DNA of 14,951 nucleotides from contig JNEM01011367.1 in NCBI GenBank assembly GCA_000697335.1, positions 1-14,951 on the forward strand, given 5' to 3'. Source of the DNA: Conidiobolus incongruus B7586 (Eukaryota; Entomophthoromycota; Entomophthoromycetes; Entomophthorales; Conidiobolaceae). Made by a program: the position numbers and the translations under genes. Each line of letters opens with the position of its first letter. The stretch's first letter is position 1. The notes beneath the pieces are model-generated. The model was not told the DNA's origin. It saw nothing but the letters and a program-made list of their open reading frames with translations, and did no database searches. This document shows positions 1-9,084 of this stretch, in pieces.

Positions 1-727
1 TTAAAAAAACTACCATCTTCATTATATTTTCTAGACTTTAACCTATATGATCAAAATATATTTTATAATTAAAAAATAATTTAAAAGAAAAATTTTTAAA
101 AAGTGTTAATTAATTTATATATTATTACATCACTTTTTATTTAAATAAAACTATCTGTTAAGTATTAAAAACTTTTGAAAAATATAATAAATAGTAATTA
201 AAATAAAAGAGAGTATTGATTTTATATTATATTTTTTCTAACTTAAATAATGAAATATTTATTAATTTTTAATTTTAAAAAAATTCTCATTATTTAAATT
301 TTAAAATAAATAGATTGATAAATACATTATTTATTAATAATAAATTATTATCTTTTAACTGGGAGCTAATAATAAAATCAAAATATAAAATATTTGAATT
401 TAATTTATCATTAATAATCTAAAAAATTTGAAGATTATTACATTATATTATATATTATTACCTTATTAATTATTCCTGTTTTTTGAATATAATTAAATTA
501 AAAATAAAATGAATAAATTTTAAAATTATTATAAATCCAATAAAAATGAACTTATAGCATTTATTTTTATAAAGAATAATTTACTAGGAAATAAAATATA
601 TTTAATAACACTAATTATGTATAATTAATTATTTACATCAGTCAGTAATTTGTTATTTAATAGATTATATAGGTTCAACAGGAAAATAAATCAATTTATA
701 TAGTTTAAACTAATATATTCTATGTTA

Positions 728-752
728 TAGCTATTAAACCATTTAATAGCTA
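728..752. repeat. Perfect 11-bp inverted repeat, 3-nt loop
   Basis: The arms TAGCTATTAAA and TTTAATAGCTA are exact reverse complements separated by CCA. Such hairpins arise readily by chance in DNA this A/T-rich, so no function is claimed. Confidence 0.5.
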
Positions 753-1667
753 ATATTGAAGGAAAAAATTTAATTTAATTATATATTTATTATTATATAT
801 TTATATTATTATGATTAATTATTTAATAATATCTAAAATATATATAAATATAATATTTCAATTAAAATATATTTAGTGATTTTTTATATAATATTTTAAT
901 AATTCTAAACTTTAATAATATTCAAGTTATTTATTTAATATATATATTATTGTTTAATATTTTAGAATCAAAATAGATTTTAATTATAAATCATATATAA
1001 AAATTAATATGATATTGAATGAATTGTAATTATAAGACTATATTATAATTATATCTATTAAAATGCTTATTATAATTAGTTCAATATATAAACAATATAT
1101 TTTAATCATTTCTTTGGCAGATAATAAGGATAATAAATATTTTGATCTATAGCAAATAAATATCGAAAATTATATAAATCAAATATATTTATTATAATAT
1201 ATATTTTTCTGAAATTTTAAAATATATTTATAAAAATAATTATATTTATATAAATATTTTATCAATCTTGAGCTAAATTATATATTCAAATTTTATATTA
1301 TCTTTGTTGATAAAAAGCTATATATTTATATATATTATAATTAATCTAAAAAGCATTACAAATACTCAATATTTCAATTTTTTATATGATAATTAATATA
1401 ACTTTGACATTTGTTAATCATAATTTCAAATTATATTACTTATATAAAATTGACAAAAATATTTATTCAATTTAAATAAAAAATTGATCATTAAATATCT
1501 AATTTAAATAATTATTTAATGATATTCAGATATGAAAACGATTGAAAAAAAAGAATGGATAAATATATTTTAAAATCAATGAATTAATTTTAATAAATGC
1601 TATTTTGAATTTCTTTTAACTTATAAAATATTATTTATAAAAAGGTCATATTATTCTCTAATATAAT

Positions 1668-1689
1668 TATATATATATATATATATATA
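1668..1689. repeat. (TA)11 microsatellite
   Basis: An uninterrupted alternating T/A run of 22 nt lies in non-coding DNA. Confidence 0.9.
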
Positions 1690-2180
1690 GTTCTATTTTT
1701 AAATTGTTTTCCTCATTAAAATACTTTCAAATTGCTTCTTGTCCGAAAATATTTATTCAAAATTAATATAAAATATATTATAGATCAAATCCTGATTTAG
1801 ATGAAAAAAGGCAAAAAGCAATCTTCTTAAAAGAGAATAAGAGTATAATCAGTTGATAATTTGATTTTGAGGTTTTAAATCTTTAACAGATTGTTTTTAT
1901 TATTTAGATTATCAAGTGATTTAATTGTTTGAAATCATATATAAATCAATCAAAATTTTTTATAATAGTATTAAACTAAAAGTGATTATTTTGTCAAGTT
2001 TGAAGTTGTGAAAAAAATTAAAATGATATATCAAATAAAAATAAAAATCCACAAGCATTATGTGATAGTTTATTATGGGGATAGAGAGCAAAAGTTTTAA
2101 TCTGAAAAAGATATGGATAATCATTTTAACAATAAATCAGACGACTTTATCAATTTGAACAATTTTTCCTTTAACATAAT

Positions 2181-2190
2181 GGGGGGGGGG
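2181..2190. repeat. G10 homopolymer
   Basis: Ten consecutive G residues lie in otherwise A/T-dominated DNA, about 100 nt past the stop codon of the minus-strand GATA gene. The transcript strand would read C10. It is the longest G/C homopolymer I see in the window. Confidence 0.9.
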
Positions 2191-2292
2191 TGAAAATTGA
2201 ATTACTAACTCGAAAATGATGAAAGTTGCCAATAAAGTCAAATCTGATGCAATTACTATATTTAGTTTATTAAAAATTATTATACAAATGAT

Positions 2293-3765
2293 TTAACGAT
2301 CCGAGGAAAGGGCTTTATCAATACCATTTAACAGGGCGGAAGTACTTTGTAGCATTTGACTGAGATTGGCCATTTGCACTTGGAGTTCGCGCTTGTGGGC
2401 GGCAAGTGCATCGCGATCAAGAGTATCTACATTCTTGTGGGAATCCAGTAATGGTGAGGATATCAGATGGGGCTGTGTATTTGTAATATGCTGTGGGAAA
2501 TTGGGATAAACTTCTCGAATGGATGGAAGAGTAAGTTTTTGGCTGGATTGCATTGATTTCGGTGAATGATAAGGAAGAGATGAGGAAGAAGAAGAAGAAG
2601 AAGAGCTATAATTAGAATTAACTAAAGGAGGTAAAGAAGTACTATTATATATAGGTGATATTGACTCAGAATGATGATTTTGAATGGGATGAGAATGGTA
2701 AGAAGGCTGAGGAGGATGAACTGAAAACTTGGATAGAGATGCTGGCATAGAAGAGTTAACAGTGGGAGCGAGAGGAGATGTGGGTTTAGGCTGAGCTCTA
2801 ATAGGAGAATAGTTGACACGAGTGGATGCTGGTGATTGTTGGGCTTTAATAGGAGCATAATGACTGTCAGTATCTTCTTCAATAGTTCTCTTTGCCAATG
2901 CATTCTGATCAATATCAGCTGAGTTGGTTGCAGTCTTCTTTTTTGGCCCTAAATAATCTTCAATCGCTGGGACTTCACCATTCAAAGGCTTAGACAAAAC
3001 GATTGGATTAGGATTCCTTTTGACTTTGAAAATGGGCTGATTGGGGCGTGAGTGAGACTTTACAGATGAAGTAGGAGGATCAACGTTCAATTTTCTTAAT
3101 GGCGAAGGGCCTTCAGTAAGTTGTGTATCAGTGTTTTTGGAATTGACCGGGGTTTCTGAAGATGGGAAAGTATTAATACGTTTGTTACCTACCAACAAAC
3201 GCTTTCTTCGTTTAATCACACTCTTTTTGAGGGATACTGGACGATGGACTTTATGAAGCTTGTAGTATAAACCACATGCATTACATATCGTTTTACCTTC
3301 CTCGTCTCTTCTCCAAAGTGGAGTAGTTGTACTTCCACAGTTGCTGCATACAGTCTCTCGCTTAGCTTGATGACTCTGATTATAGACAGGACAGCCTCCA
3401 CAGGAGGCAGAACCACCTGTACCATTACACTGACCACTTCCTTTACAAGTTCCCTCACAGTCATTGGTAGGACTCGATAAAGTTTCTGGTTTTTTGAGCC
3501 ATGAAGGTCTGAGAGAGCTGCGAGTTTTCAAGTACAAACCACAAGCGTTGCACATTATTGTACCATCAGGAGCTCTCCTCCATAGTGGCGTCTTTGTAGT
3601 TTTACAGTTTGAGCACATGAGAGCAGTTACTTTAGGCGATCCATCATCATGATTACAAGATCTCTTTGGTGAGCTGGCTTCTTCTGGTTCGCTGGCACGT
3701 TTGCTACCTGGTGAGGGTATATCGTCGTAGGAATTGAGATCCCTGATTTCAGTCGAATCATTCAT
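2293..3765 (-). CDS. Iron-responsive two-finger GATA repressor (SRE/URBS1/Fep1 class)
   Basis: This is a 490-residue, intronless protein and probably a nuclear repressor of siderophore and iron-uptake genes when iron is replete. Two GATA zinc fingers of CX2CX17CX2C type are visible: Cys 51/54/72/75 ([19 protein letters not shown]) and Cys 140/143/161/164 ([19 protein letters not shown]). Between them lies the hallmark Cys-rich region (Cys 107, 113, 122, 125; CX5CX8CX2C within [12 protein letters not shown]...CGGCPVYN). In this family that region senses iron or an Fe-S cluster. A basic patch (KRRKR, about 186-190) follows finger 2. The middle is Ser/Pro-rich with a Ser10 run. The C terminus (about 454-486) is a likely coiled coil, as in Fep1-like dimerising repressors. 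The start is the only ATG at the head of the open frame; the 11 codons upstream of it contain none. Three ATCTGATAA sites lie upstream. The class call is firm; the target genes are inferred from the family. Confidence 0.93.
   Translation of the reverse strand: MNDSTEIRDLNSYDDIPSPGSKRASEPEEASSPKRSCNHDDGSPKVTALMCSNCKTTKTPLWRRAPDGTIMCNACGLYLKTRSSLRPSWLKKPETLSSPTNDCEGTCKGSGQCNGTGGSASCGGCPVYNQSHQAKRETVCSNCGSTTTPLWRRDEEGKTICNACGLYYKLHKVHRPVSLKKSVIKRRKRLLVGNKRINTFPSSETPVNSKNTDTQLTEGPSPLRKLNVDPPTSSVKSHSRPNQPIFKVKRNPNPIVLSKPLNGEVPAIEDYLGPKKKTATNSADIDQNALAKRTIEEDTDSHYAPIKAQQSPASTRVNYSPIRAQPKPTSPLAPTVNSSMPASLSKFSVHPPQPSYHSHPIQNHHSESISPIYNSTSLPPLVNSNYSSSSSSSSSSLPYHSPKSMQSSQKLTLPSIREVYPNFPQHITNTQPHLISSPLLDSHKNVDTLDRDALAAHKRELQVQMANLSQMLQSTSALLNGIDKALSSDR
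2587..2604 (-). repeat. (TCT)6 trinucleotide repeat encoding most of a Ser10 run
   Basis: On the coding strand, six TCT codons flanked by AGC and by TCC, TCA and TCT give ten consecutive serines in the low-complexity middle of the GATA factor. It is a likely length-variable site that stays in frame. Confidence 0.9.
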
Positions 3766-4096
3766 TATTATAATTAGTAAAATAATCTGATTAACCAAGA
3801 CTGAAAAAAAAATAAAAAATTAAAACATAAAAACTTTGTCCAGCACTTTGATTTATACCAAAATCCAACAATTAATTATCAATCAATTTTTTGATAAAAA
3901 TTATCTAATCAGATTTACTCAATTCATTCATCTTACTATTTTTATTTTTAAAATTCTTATCACCTAATTATCAACTCCCTTTATCTATTGATCAAATCAT
4001 CTTATCTCAAAACTGTAGCCAATCATATTAGATTATGAGAAAGTGAGGGTGTAAATTACTTCTTTACTTCCATATTTAGAAGGTTTTAGTTTTTAT

Positions 4097-4105
4097 ATCT
4101 GATAA
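4097..4105 (+). promoter_or_regulatory. ATCTGATAA iron-repressor (SreA/SRE/Fep1) site 1
   Basis: This is an exact match to ATCWGATAA, the published binding consensus of fungal iron-repressor GATA factors. It lies 332 nt upstream of the GATA factor's ATG. Two reverse-oriented CCAAT boxes (4116-4120, 4137-4141) lie close by on the upstream side. Confidence 0.65.
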
Positions 4106-4493
4106 TCTGTTGGATATTGGGAAGTGGAGTTGAACTATTGGTTAATAGGAGTAACTTCAACTTTGTATTTCTTATCTCATCTCTTCTATAAAATTCTTAT
4201 TAATACTTTAGAATTATAAAAATATACTAAACTAATCATTAAGTTAAATAGCCATTATATACAAATAACTTTTTGTTGTTAATAATTCCAAATTTCGCCA
4301 CTAAACTTCTGAAATTTCACATGAAATATTTGATATTTTTTTAATATATGAGATTATCTATCACATCAAATTTTATCATATCACAAAACAAAGATTAGAT
4401 TTAACAAGCTAATTCTCCCAAATGACATAAGAGAAAAAGCATAAAACTATAAAATGAAATGATATTTCTACTTAAATTATGAATTTAAATTTT

Positions 4494-4502
4494 TTATCAG
4501 AT
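4494..4502 (-). promoter_or_regulatory. ATCTGATAA iron-repressor site 2
   Basis: The plus strand reads TTATCAGAT, an exact reverse-strand match to ATCWGATAA, 729 nt upstream of the GATA gene ATG. It pairs with site 3 in opposite orientation, with 22 nt between them. Confidence 0.65.
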
Positions 4503-4524
4503 ACATTAAATTAACACATCATCT

Positions 4525-4533
4525 ATCTGATAA
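4525..4533 (+). promoter_or_regulatory. ATCTGATAA iron-repressor site 3
   Basis: This is a third exact ATCWGATAA match, 760 nt upstream of the GATA gene ATG. With site 2 it forms an inverted pair, which could suit a two-finger or dimeric GATA repressor. Confidence 0.65.
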
Positions 4534-5526
4534 TTAAAATGAATTTATAATTTGACTATTTTTAGATAATTATTATTAAATCTCAATATTATATTATAAT
4601 ATGTTCAAATATATACGTAATATTATTTTTTTGAAATCTATATACTTGAATTAATAAATATTTAGGAATTGAAAACTTATCATTTTGAATACCTTAAAAT
4701 AGCTAATCTCTAATAAATTAATCGAAATGAGATTATTTTACTAAAAATTGACATATTAAATATAAATCATCAATGATGTAATAAACAATTTCAAAGAAGC
4801 TTTTATATTTATAGTTCAATTTGAAGACTTTTATCATGAATATTAAACTCATACTTCAACTCTAGTTTAGCTATTCGCTTACAATGTTAACTGGGTTTTA
4901 TTGCAACTATTTCGCTAAAAAACATTTACTAAAAATGCCAAGTTCAAGATTTTTTCATCAAACTTAATTCAATTAGTTAATACAATTTATTAAACTTTGA
5001 TTTTAATTAAGATTTTTATAGTTTAAGTAATAATTGTAAGAATTCTTATTGTGAATTTCAATAGTAAAGATTTATAAGAATATGAGTTGTATGATGATAT
5101 AATAAATAGCGGAAGTAACTATTAATGCGATGAATTGACTAAAAACATTTAATGATTATTGATCTAAATTCCAATATATTTAATTAAAAGTTAATTTAAT
5201 AAAGCTTTTGATAATAGCATAATTGTTAGACTAACAATATTAGTTATACTTTAGTATCAATATATAAATAAAATCTATCAAAAAATGATAAGTACCTAGC
5301 TTATTTCAATTTATATTAACATTTTTTAAGCAGTTAAGTGTTTTTAAAGTTATCAAGTCTGTTAGATTTAATTACCAATTATTAAAATCATATATATATA
5401 TTGTTATTATATAAGTAATTATGCAAATTTTTCATTTTAGATCAATAAATAAAGTTTAAATATATTTTTCAGCTGTTAATTTTAAAATTAATTCAAAATC
5501 GTAATAATTTTGAGCAAAACATAATC

Positions 5527-5550
5527 ATATATATATATATATATATATAT
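5527..5550. repeat. (AT)12 microsatellite
   Basis: An uninterrupted AT dinucleotide run of 24 nt lies about 290 nt upstream of the carboxypeptidase start. Confidence 0.9.
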
Positions 5551-5819
5551 CTATTAATAAAAAATAAACAAAATATCTATGATAAAAACGACGTCATCTA
5601 TAACTTTGAAAATAAGATACTAGTAATCCATAGTAAAAAAATTTAGAACATTAAGTTTTAAATTTTGAAACTTTAACATTTTAATTAAAATTTCTAAAAT
5701 TATTAGTAAAATTTCAAATTGGTCAGATTAAAGACAATTTAGATAACTTGTAACTTTAAGTGGTGGTATTTAAGTCACAATTCAGATATTGATATTACAA
5801 GGATTTTTAAAAAGTTTTT

Positions 5820-5846
5820 ATGATAGATTATATTGTTCAGTTATGA
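5820..5846 (+). promoter_or_regulatory. Short upstream ORF overlapping the carboxypeptidase start (ATGA)
   Basis: An ATG at 5820 opens an eight-codon frame (MIDYIVQL) whose TGA overlaps the carboxypeptidase ATG as ATGA. If the mRNA begins upstream of 5820, initiation here could lower translation of the main frame or feed reinitiation. Whether it is transcribed is unknown. Confidence 0.4.
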
Positions 5847-7105
5847 TAAAGTTGATTTATTCTTGTTTATTGTTACTTGGTAATGTTTACAGTTTGAAAG
5901 GTTCTAATTTAAATTTTAAAAGTTATTCAGGGTATCAAATCCTCAATATTCATATCAACAACACTGTCGAATTAAAAAAGTTAAAATACATTGTGGATAA
6001 ATTCGATTTAAGTACTTGGAATCCTATACAAATTGGGGATATTCAGTTGGAAGTGCCTCCTAGCGTCAAGTCTGCGATTTTGAGGGAGTTAAATTTGAAT
6101 TATAGTGTGATGTTCAATGATTTAGGAAGGACAATACAGACTGAGAGGTTGAAAATTGTAAGGAGTGGAGGATTGGGGGAAAGCTTTCATAATAATTATC
6201 ATACGAGTAAGGAGATTTGGGATTACTTGAATGGTTTGATTGCTGCGAATCCGAGTATGGTTAAGGGGATTACTATTGGCAAAACGCATTTAGGTCAAGA
6301 TATTCGAGGAGTTGTGATTACTAATAATATCCAGTCTAAATTGACAGATTTCAAGCCAAAATTACTAATTCATGGGGGTCAACATGCTAGGGAATGGATT
6401 ACAGTTGCCTCTACTATGTTTTTAATTGAGGAGTTTATTAACTCCAAGTCCAATATTTTAGATATATTTCAGATTATTCTGGTTCCTATCCTAAATGTGG
6501 ATGGCTACGACTATACTTGGGATCAGGATCGATTGTGGCGCAAGAACAGACAGAAGGATCCCAAATCCAATTGCATGGGTATTGATCTCAACCGGAATTG
6601 GAGTGAGCATTGGGCGCCATCCACTAAGAATCGCTGTGATGAGACGTACCCTGGGAGTGAACCTTTTTTGGCTCCCGAAATCAAGGCTTTGTCTCAATTT
6701 ATTTTAAGTCAGAAGAACTTAATGGGATATTTGGATATTCATGCGTACAGTCAACTTTGGATGTATCCTTTCGGTTATACTTGTGATCCAAACTTGGAAG
6801 TTCAAAACAAATATTATGTGTTATCTTACCAGGTGACACTTGCTCTTGCTGAATTATACGGCACAAAATATGAGTTTGGGCCCATTTGCAATACGATCTA
6901 TGCAGCATACGGTAGCTCTGTAGACTGGGCATACTCTCAAGGCAACGTGAAGTATCCATTTACTATTGAATTAAGAGACAAAGGTCAGTTTGGTTTCTTT
7001 TTACCTAAAGAACAGATTATTCCAACGGGTAAGGAGTTGATGATGGGATTGATGAGTTATATTCAAAGTATGATCGATATTGAAAAACTTAAACCAATTG
7101 TTTAA
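5843..7105 (+). CDS. Secreted M14A zinc metallocarboxypeptidase zymogen, A-type specificity
   Basis: This intronless 420-residue preproenzyme probably removes C-terminal residues from peptides outside the cell or in the secretory route. A signal peptide (MIKLIYSCLLLLGNVYS) precedes an M14 activation propeptide (about 30-100; GYQILNIHI, LEVPPSVK). The catalytic domain starts near 120. Zinc ligands are His181 and Glu184 (GGQHAREW) and His300 (DIHAYSQLWMYP). Arg233 (LWRKNR), Arg251 (DLNRNW), Tyr353 (NTIYAAYG) and the general base Glu376 (FTIELRDKG) match bovine CPA Arg127, Arg145, Tyr248 and Glu270. The Cys244-Cys265 pair matches the CPA disulfide. Val360 sits at the CPA Ile255 position, suggesting preference for hydrophobic or aromatic C-terminal residues. 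Retention of the catalytic Glu separates it from the inactive ECM14 pseudo-peptidases. The first in-frame ATG is at 5843; the open frame extends 18 codons further upstream without an ATG. It ends 224 nt from the convergent isomerase gene. Confidence 0.93.
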   Translation: MIKLIYSCLLLLGNVYSLKGSNLNFKSYSGYQILNIHINNTVELKKLKYIVDKFDLSTWNPIQIGDIQLEVPPSVKSAILRELNLNYSVMFNDLGRTIQTERLKIVRSGGLGESFHNNYHTSKEIWDYLNGLIAANPSMVKGITIGKTHLGQDIRGVVITNNIQSKLTDFKPKLLIHGGQHAREWITVASTMFLIEEFINSKSNILDIFQIILVPILNVDGYDYTWDQDRLWRKNRQKDPKSNCMGIDLNRNWSEHWAPSTKNRCDETYPGSEPFLAPEIKALSQFILSQKNLMGYLDIHAYSQLWMYPFGYTCDPNLEVQNKYYVLSYQVTLALAELYGTKYEFGPICNTIYAAYGSSVDWAYSQGNVKYPFTIELRDKGQFGFFLPKEQIIPTGKELMMGLMSYIQSMIDIEKLKPIV

Positions 7106-7329
7106 AAATTGAAAAATTTAATAAAATATTGAAATATTCATTTCATTATTTCTAAGGTATGATAAGTTAAAACTCTGTTGAGGAATTTTCTAAATTGAAT
7201 ATATATTATGATAAAGTTCTTAATAATGAAAGGTTCAAAGTAATTATTAAACTAAATTAATCAGTATTATTTTATCAAAAATCAATTTAATTGTTGAATT
7301 AATAAAATATAAACAAGTTGAAAAAGAGA

Positions 7330-8196
7330 TTAATACTTGGCAATAAAGCCTAATCCACCATTTTCGAGACGATGGATGGTATCCGCGACCATTTCCTGTC
7401 TCAACATGTTGTAAACACTACCTCCCACGACCATTTTAGGGGCGACAGCTTGAGCGATTTCCTTAGCTTTTGATAACACTTCTTTCTCAGGAGCAATAGC
7501 ATCTACTAAATCATTTTCCAAAGCTTCATCAGCTTTAAAACGATGACCTAACATCAACACCTTTCTAAAGGTGGAGAATTTGGGGATCTTGCACTGGAGG
7601 ACACTGGACATACCCGGAGAGAGGGGACCGGGAATGTCAATTTCATTCTAACATAATTATTTAATATATGCAAAATATCAATAAACCATATGAACTTACC
7701 ATGCATAAATATCCTCTATCCGATCTCATAACTCTAAAATCGTGAGCCATACTAAAAATCTATTATAAATAAATATATATCCTATAATACAATATCAAAA
7801 ACAACTTACAAAACCTCCAGCAAATGCGTGACCATTAATAGCAGCAACTGTGGGAATTGGAAATTTCAACATAGTAGCCATTAGCTTATGATACATGGCA
7901 AAGAAAGGCTCCATACCCACATCTCCAATAGCTTCCAAATTTAACCCATTAGAAAAAATATGCTTCTGGCCAGTTGTTACCAAAGCTCTAGGGCGTTCCT
8001 CCTTTTCGCGCTCGTCCCAATAGTGTTTGGCAATGTCGTCTAAAGCTTTTTGGATTTGAGGCATTGATTGGGGATTGAAACGGTTGTCAGCTTTTACTAA
8101 GTGGAGGATATATAAATCGCCTTCCATTTCAACCCGACATATGGTATCGTCACCAGCATTGGGAGGGTATGAAATGGGGAATTGAATTGACGACAT
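7330..8196 (-). CDS. Enoyl-CoA hydratase/isomerase (crotonase family), probable delta3,delta2-enoyl-CoA isomerase
   Basis: Three exons (8196-7810, 7759-7700, 7647-7330) join, all in phase 0, into a 254-residue protein. Crotonase features are the first oxyanion-hole segment (HIFSNGLNL, about 79-87), the second (INGHAFAGGF, 120-129), then SMAHDFRVMRSDRGYLCM (132-149) and NEIDIP. Glu151 there lies where delta3,delta2-enoyl-CoA isomerases keep their catalytic Glu. The role would be shifting 3-enoyl-CoA to 2-trans-enoyl-CoA in beta-oxidation of unsaturated fatty acids. The DxRGYLC-xE-DI pattern resembles the ECI/CHDR type more than short-chain hydratases. The C terminus is IAKY, not a standard PTS1, and the N terminus (MSSIQFPISYPP) shows no clear mitochondrial presequence, so location is open. 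Both introns begin GTAAGTT. A hydratase or another crotonase activity cannot be excluded. Confidence 0.88.
7648..7699 (-). other. Intron 2 of the enoyl-CoA isomerase gene (52 nt)
   Basis: The donor is GTAAGTTC after ATGCATG and the acceptor GTTAG precedes AATGAAATTGAC. It is phase 0. Removal joins YLCM to NEIDIPG, as family conservation requires. A TTGATAT candidate branch site has its A 30 nt from the intron end. Confidence 0.9.
7760..7809 (-). other. Intron 1 of the enoyl-CoA isomerase gene (50 nt)
   Basis: The donor is GTAAGTTG after GGAGGTTTT. The acceptor TAATAG precedes ATTTTTAGTATGGC, giving AGGF-IFSMAHDFRV, which fits the crotonase fold. Two other AGs, one upstream (TATTATAG) and one 8 nt downstream (TTTTTAG), would give a stop or break the frame. 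A TTGATAT candidate branch site is present. Confidence 0.85.
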
Positions 8197-9084
8197 TTTT
8201 TAATATTATTCTAATTGTCCTTTATTTGAATAATTTGAATTAATGACTGTATATGAGGGTTTTTATAATCCAAAAATAAATTATGTCTCAACGTCATATG
8301 CTAGTTAATTAAAAATTCCTAATTTGTTCAAATTTCAATCATGTGTTTATGAATTATGGATTAAATTTTGGAATCAAAATTAATACAAATTTGACAGTTA
8401 TATTTATTATTTTCAAAATATTCATTAACGTTTATCAATAAATAAGATATAAAAAGTGTTTGTAATTAGTTGGCTAAAAAGCGTTTATTCTGCTATTATC
8501 AATAAAAATAATAAAAATATCAGTATTATTGAATCATTACATTTTAATTTGGAATAAAGATTCGAAAATTATATGAAATTGAATATGTTATAACTTTAAT
8601 TAATAAAAAATTTGAAAAAAAGACAAATGATTTGAATAATTGTGTATAAAATATTATATATAATAAACATTAGTTTCAAACATATTAATATTAAAATAAA
8701 AAAGGTATTTATTATCTTGATTAATATGGAATATTTGACAATTAAGTCATTAATTTTTTTAAAAATATATAATTATTTCCATCAATAATGAATTTAAATT
8801 TTAATTAAAATATTTTCAAAGTGGAAATAATTCGATTAATTTTTCGGGCCTCAATATAATTTTTAGTTCTAATTTTCGGATTCTTTAGTGCTGTATTATT
8901 TATAATTAAAACGATCACCTTGAAGCAAAAATTTGATTAATTGACTTCAAGTATTTAATATAAATATATATCATAGATTCAAAAATTTATATAATATTTA
9001 TTTAACATTAATATAAGAAGGTATATGTGACTAGGATTTTATATAAAAAAAAGAAAAAGTCTTTAGAAGATTTAATCGCAAAAG
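8197..9084. other. A/T-rich intergenic region, isomerase gene to tRNA-Val
   Basis: I see no gene here. The right end carries T runs on the minus strand that serve as the tRNA terminator; the left end must contain the isomerase promoter. No regulatory motif stands out. Confidence 0.65.
9045..9083 (-). terminator. RNA polymerase III termination tract for tRNA-Val
   Basis: Reading downstream of the tRNA on the minus strand, there is a T4 run immediately after the discriminator region (9083-9080), then T5 (9058-9054) and T8 (9052-9045). Pol III terminates in such T tracts. The later runs probably act as backups. Confidence 0.75.

Larger units (their letters stand above)
1..2292. other. Extremely A/T-rich non-coding region
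   Basis: I see no gene in this stretch. Reading frames on both strands are closed by frequent stops, and no tRNA or structured RNA is apparent. By eye the first 1.8 kb is only about 10% G+C, then it rises to about 20-25% towards the GATA gene. It contains an (AT)n microsatellite at 1668-1689, a small perfect hairpin at 728-752 and a G10 run at 2181-2190. The last part probably includes the 3' untranslated region of the minus-strand GATA gene, but no end can be fixed from sequence alone. Confidence 0.75.
3766..5842. other. Divergent intergenic region, GATA factor / carboxypeptidase
   Basis: No coding region is supported in these 2.1 kb. The region must hold the promoters of the minus-strand GATA gene and the plus-strand carboxypeptidase gene. 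It contains three exact ATCTGATAA elements, CCAAT pentamers (for example reverse-oriented at 4116-4120 and 4137-4141, forward at 4019-4023), many bare GATAA motifs, and an (AT)12 microsatellite near the carboxypeptidase end. CCAAT and GATAA are common enough by chance here to carry little weight; the nine-base elements are not. Confidence 0.7.

Noticed and set aside
2113-2193. 26-codon frame ending in the G10 run (MDNHFNNKSDD...)
   Set aside because: It is too short, has no homology, and its end is a homopolymer glycine tail. It is not supported as a gene.
2214-2256. Possible C/D snoRNA (ATGATGA then CTGA)
   Set aside because: The boxes are only 35 nt apart, there is no second D box and no terminal stem.
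3464-3652. Plus-strand frame opposite the GATA fingers
   Set aside because: It is an antisense shadow of the conserved zinc-finger coding sequence.
3766-3798. N-terminal extension of the GATA factor by 11 residues ([10 protein letters not shown]...)
   Set aside because: It has no ATG (the first codon would be TTG), and the residues are A/T-composition hydrophobics unlike the family. The start at 3765 is the only ATG.
4097-4141. A canonical CBC-HapX composite site (CCAAT with GAT 11-12 nt away) beside ATCTGATAA site 1
   Set aside because: The GATs fall 8 and 16 nt after the nearer CCAAT, not at the reported spacing, and CCAAT is expected several times in 2 kb by chance.
5088-5100. Isolated C-box-like ATGATGA
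   Set aside because: No CTGA follows at a suitable distance.
5789-5842. 18-residue extension of the carboxypeptidase
   Set aside because: The extension begins with TTG, and the ATG at 5843 is followed directly by a good signal peptide.
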